From positions 1-6,089 of the forward strand of contig DATHDH010000156.1 of NCBI GenBank assembly GCA_035319145.1: DNA of 6,089 nucleotides. Direction: 5' to 3'. Origin of the DNA: JAAYUK01 sp035319145 (lineage in GTDB: Bacteria; Nitrospirota; Thermodesulfovibrionia; Thermodesulfovibrionales; Dissulfurispiraceae). Both the position numbers and the translations under genes were made by a program. The notes below the pieces were generated by a model. It was not told the DNA's origin. It worked only from the letters and a program-made list of their open reading frames with translations, and did not search any database. Shown here piece by piece: positions 5,058-6,089 of this stretch (its first letter is position 1; the number at the start of each line of letters is the position of its first letter).

Positions 5058-5366
5058 CTACTTCTTCTGGCCGAGTGCGAAAGCCTTTGCTGACTTCTCT
5101 GCTGCTGCCTCTGCGCGAGCTGCTGCTGCTTCTGCTCTCTTTGCTGCTGCATCAGCCTTGTCACAGCAATCCTGCGCCATCTTTTTGGCCTCAGCCGCTG
5201 CCTTCGCTGCGTCAGCTGCCTTGCCGTCGATCTGGGTGGTCTTTGCCTCGAGCTTGCTGATTCTATCTGCAAGCGGGTCAATCTGCTGCTTCACATAATC
5301 CTTCGTGGCGCAGCCGAATGAAAAGACGAAAAGCACTGCAACTACCAACAGAATAAGTTTCTTCAT
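5058..5366 (-). CDS. Small alanine-rich coiled-coil lipoprotein (Lpp/OprI-like)
   Basis: 102 residues. The start is MKKLILLVVAVLFVFSFGC, a lipoprotein signal with C19 as the probable lipidated residue. The lipobox is atypical, with Ser-Phe-Gly before Cys. After a short linker (ATKDYVKQQIDPL) residues 33-97 form an alanine-rich helix with regular Lys/Glu/Asp spacing, as in alanine-zipper lipoproteins. It ends in GQKK. Braun lipoprotein also ends in Lys, through which L,D-transpeptidases join it to peptidoglycan, and such an enzyme is the convergent neighbour. An unusual Cys pair, C67-C68, lies mid-helix. The start is fixed by a perfect AAGGAGGTGA 7 nt upstream. Outer-membrane location and cell-wall attachment are inferred, not shown. 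Confidence 0.85.
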   Translation of the reverse strand: MKKLILLVVAVLFVFSFGCATKDYVKQQIDPLADRISKLEAKTTQIDGKAADAAKAAAEAKKMAQDCCDKADAAAKRAEAAAARAEAAAEKSAKAFALGQKK

Positions 5367-5373
5367 GCTTTGG

Positions 5374-5383
5374 TCACCTCCTT
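5374..5383 (-). promoter_or_regulatory. Perfect Shine-Dalgarno site of the lipoprotein gene
   Basis: On the - strand AAGGAGGTGA is a full match to the 16S rRNA 3' end, 7 nt before the ATG at 5366. It implies very strong translation, as expected for an abundant structural lipoprotein. It contrasts with the absent ribosome binding sites of several + strand genes here. Confidence 0.85.
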
Positions 5384-5411
5384 TCGCCGATTGTTCTTTA
5401 AGCTTAGGGAG

Positions 5412-5440
5412 ACTGTACTACAAAAAAAGGAAAAAAGCAA
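5412..5440 (-). promoter_or_regulatory. Promoter of the lipoprotein gene
   Basis: On the - strand TTGCTT (5435-5440, 4/6 -35) and TACAGT (5412-5417, 4/6 -10) are spaced by 17 bp, with a T-rich spacer. The 5' leader would be about 40 nt and contains one copy of the CGATTGTT motif (5388-5395). Confidence 0.55.
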
Positions 5441-5514
5441 GCCTGCAATGTGTCATGGTAATGACGAAATGTTGTCGAAACTCTTCTTGGGTCATGTTTT
5501 ATAAAAAGATCAGG

Positions 5515-5520
5515 TATACT
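5515..5520 (+). promoter_or_regulatory. Possible -10 box upstream of the MFS gene
   Basis: TATACT (5/6 match), preceded by AGG, ends 8 nt before the ATG at 5529. The intervening CAAAAACA contains no Shine-Dalgarno site, and no convincing -35 is visible. Confidence 0.4.
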
Positions 5521-5528
5521 CAAAAACA

Positions 5529-6089
5529 ATGCAGAACGCCATTCGGTTTCCGGCCTTGCGCCATCAGGACTTCAGATTTTTCTGGATTGGTCAGCTTATC
5601 TCGCTTTCAGGAACATGGATGCATTCTGTAGCTCAGAGCTGGCTGGTCTATTCGCTGACGCATTCGCCATTGTATCTCGGTATTATCGCCTCGTTGTCAT
5701 CCCTGCCCATTCTGCTCTTTACGCTGCTCGGCGGCATGGTCGCGGATCGATTTCCCAAAAGAACTATTCTGATGGTGACGCAGTTCCTCTCGGCGCTGCC
5801 TGCGTTGTTTGTGGCCGTGCTGGCTGATCTCCGCATCATTACGGTATGGCATGTCGGAATTGCGGCCCTGATGCTCGGTATCGTCAATGCGTTTGACGTG
5901 CCGACTCGACAGTCGTTTCTGGCCGAGGTTGTCGATAGGGATTCGATCACTAATGCCGTTGCGCTGAACTCGGCCGCGTTTAACGGCGCGCGCGTCATCG
6001 GACCGGTCGTGGCCGGTATCGTGATCGCACATGTCGGCATCCCCGCATGCTTTTATCTGAATGCATTGAGCTTTTTCGCCGTGCTTTTC
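5529..6089 (+). CDS. MFS exporter, N-terminal 187 residues (3' truncated by window)
   Basis: The frame is open from ATG 5529 to the right edge with no stop. The N-terminus reads FPALRHQDFRFFWIGQLISL, then GTWMHSVAQSWLVYSLT, characteristic of EntS/MFS_3-type major facilitator exporters. The loop between helices 2 and 3 is GGMVADRFPKRTIL (residues 68-81), the MFS motif A with GxxxDRxxKR. NAFDVPTRQSFLAEVV and ALNSAAFNGARVIGPVVAG, also typical of this family, follow at helices 4-5. About five membrane segments lie in the part seen. It is a proton-coupled inner-membrane transporter, probably for efflux; the substrate cannot be read from sequence. No ribosome binding site precedes the ATG. It is divergent from the lipoprotein gene. 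Confidence 0.9.
   Translation, partial: MQNAIRFPALRHQDFRFFWIGQLISLSGTWMHSVAQSWLVYSLTHSPLYLGIIASLSSLPILLFTLLGGMVADRFPKRTILMVTQFLSALPALFVAVLADLRIITVWHVGIAALMLGIVNAFDVPTRQSFLAEVVDRDSITNAVALNSAAFNGARVIGPVVAGIVIAHVGIPACFYLNALSFFAVLF

Noticed and set aside
4874..5281. 135-codon - strand frame rich in Gln and Arg
   Set aside because: It is an out-of-frame reading of the alanine-rich lipoprotein repeat; the lipoprotein frame has a signal peptide and a perfect Shine-Dalgarno site.
5648..6040. 130-codon - strand frame in the MFS region
   Set aside because: Antisense to an MFS transporter with recognisable motif A; product has no recognisable domain.

Overview
The window reads as chromosomal core DNA from a diderm (Gram-negative-type) bacterium. 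LpxC (lipid A synthesis), an outer-membrane-type lipoprotein and a periplasmic L,D-transpeptidase all point to an outer membrane. Base composition looks intermediate, with AT-rich intergenic stretches. The gene set would suit Nitrospirota or Desulfobacterota-like lineages, but that placement is an impression, not something the sequence proves. No phage, transposase or CRISPR array was seen.

Layout. 2-190 is the C-terminus of TldD (+), followed by lpxC (+, 308-1189). A structured inverted-repeat element (1203-1285) separates lpxC from a convergent 26-codon Lys/Ala-rich mini-histone-like ORF (-, 1306-1386). Upstream of that ORF on the - strand is a winged-helix regulator with a nucleotidyltransferase-like domain (1460-2005) and a near-consensus promoter. 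An AT-rich gap (2006-2287) follows, then tsaC/sua5 (-, 2288-2902). Divergent from tsaC is a nine-segment membrane protein with an internal duplication (+, 2949-3749). Two - strand tRNA genes, Val(UAC) then Asp(GUC), end in a strong terminator. The tRNA promoter shares its -35 region with a divergent promoter for a LysM-YkuD L,D-transpeptidase (+, 4113-5048). Convergent with that gene, 9 bp away, is an alanine-rich lipoprotein ending in Lys-Lys (-, 5058-5366). An MFS exporter (+, from 5529) runs off the right end.

How the genes may work together. The right half looks like an envelope locus. The L,D-transpeptidase and the Lpp-like lipoprotein could form a Braun-lipoprotein-type tether between outer membrane and peptidoglycan. 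LpxC makes lipid A for the same membrane. TsaC and the tRNAs belong to translation; TsaC makes the activated precursor for t6A37 in ANN-decoding tRNAs.

The most unusual signals are four. First is the possible Lpp/LDT pair. Second is a recurrent -10-like box ending 5-8 nt before the start codon of five genes, mostly without a Shine-Dalgarno sequence, which suggests leaderless mRNAs. Third is the 84-bp structured inverted-repeat element. Fourth is a terminator hairpin for the lipoprotein embedded in the end of the L,D-transpeptidase coding region.
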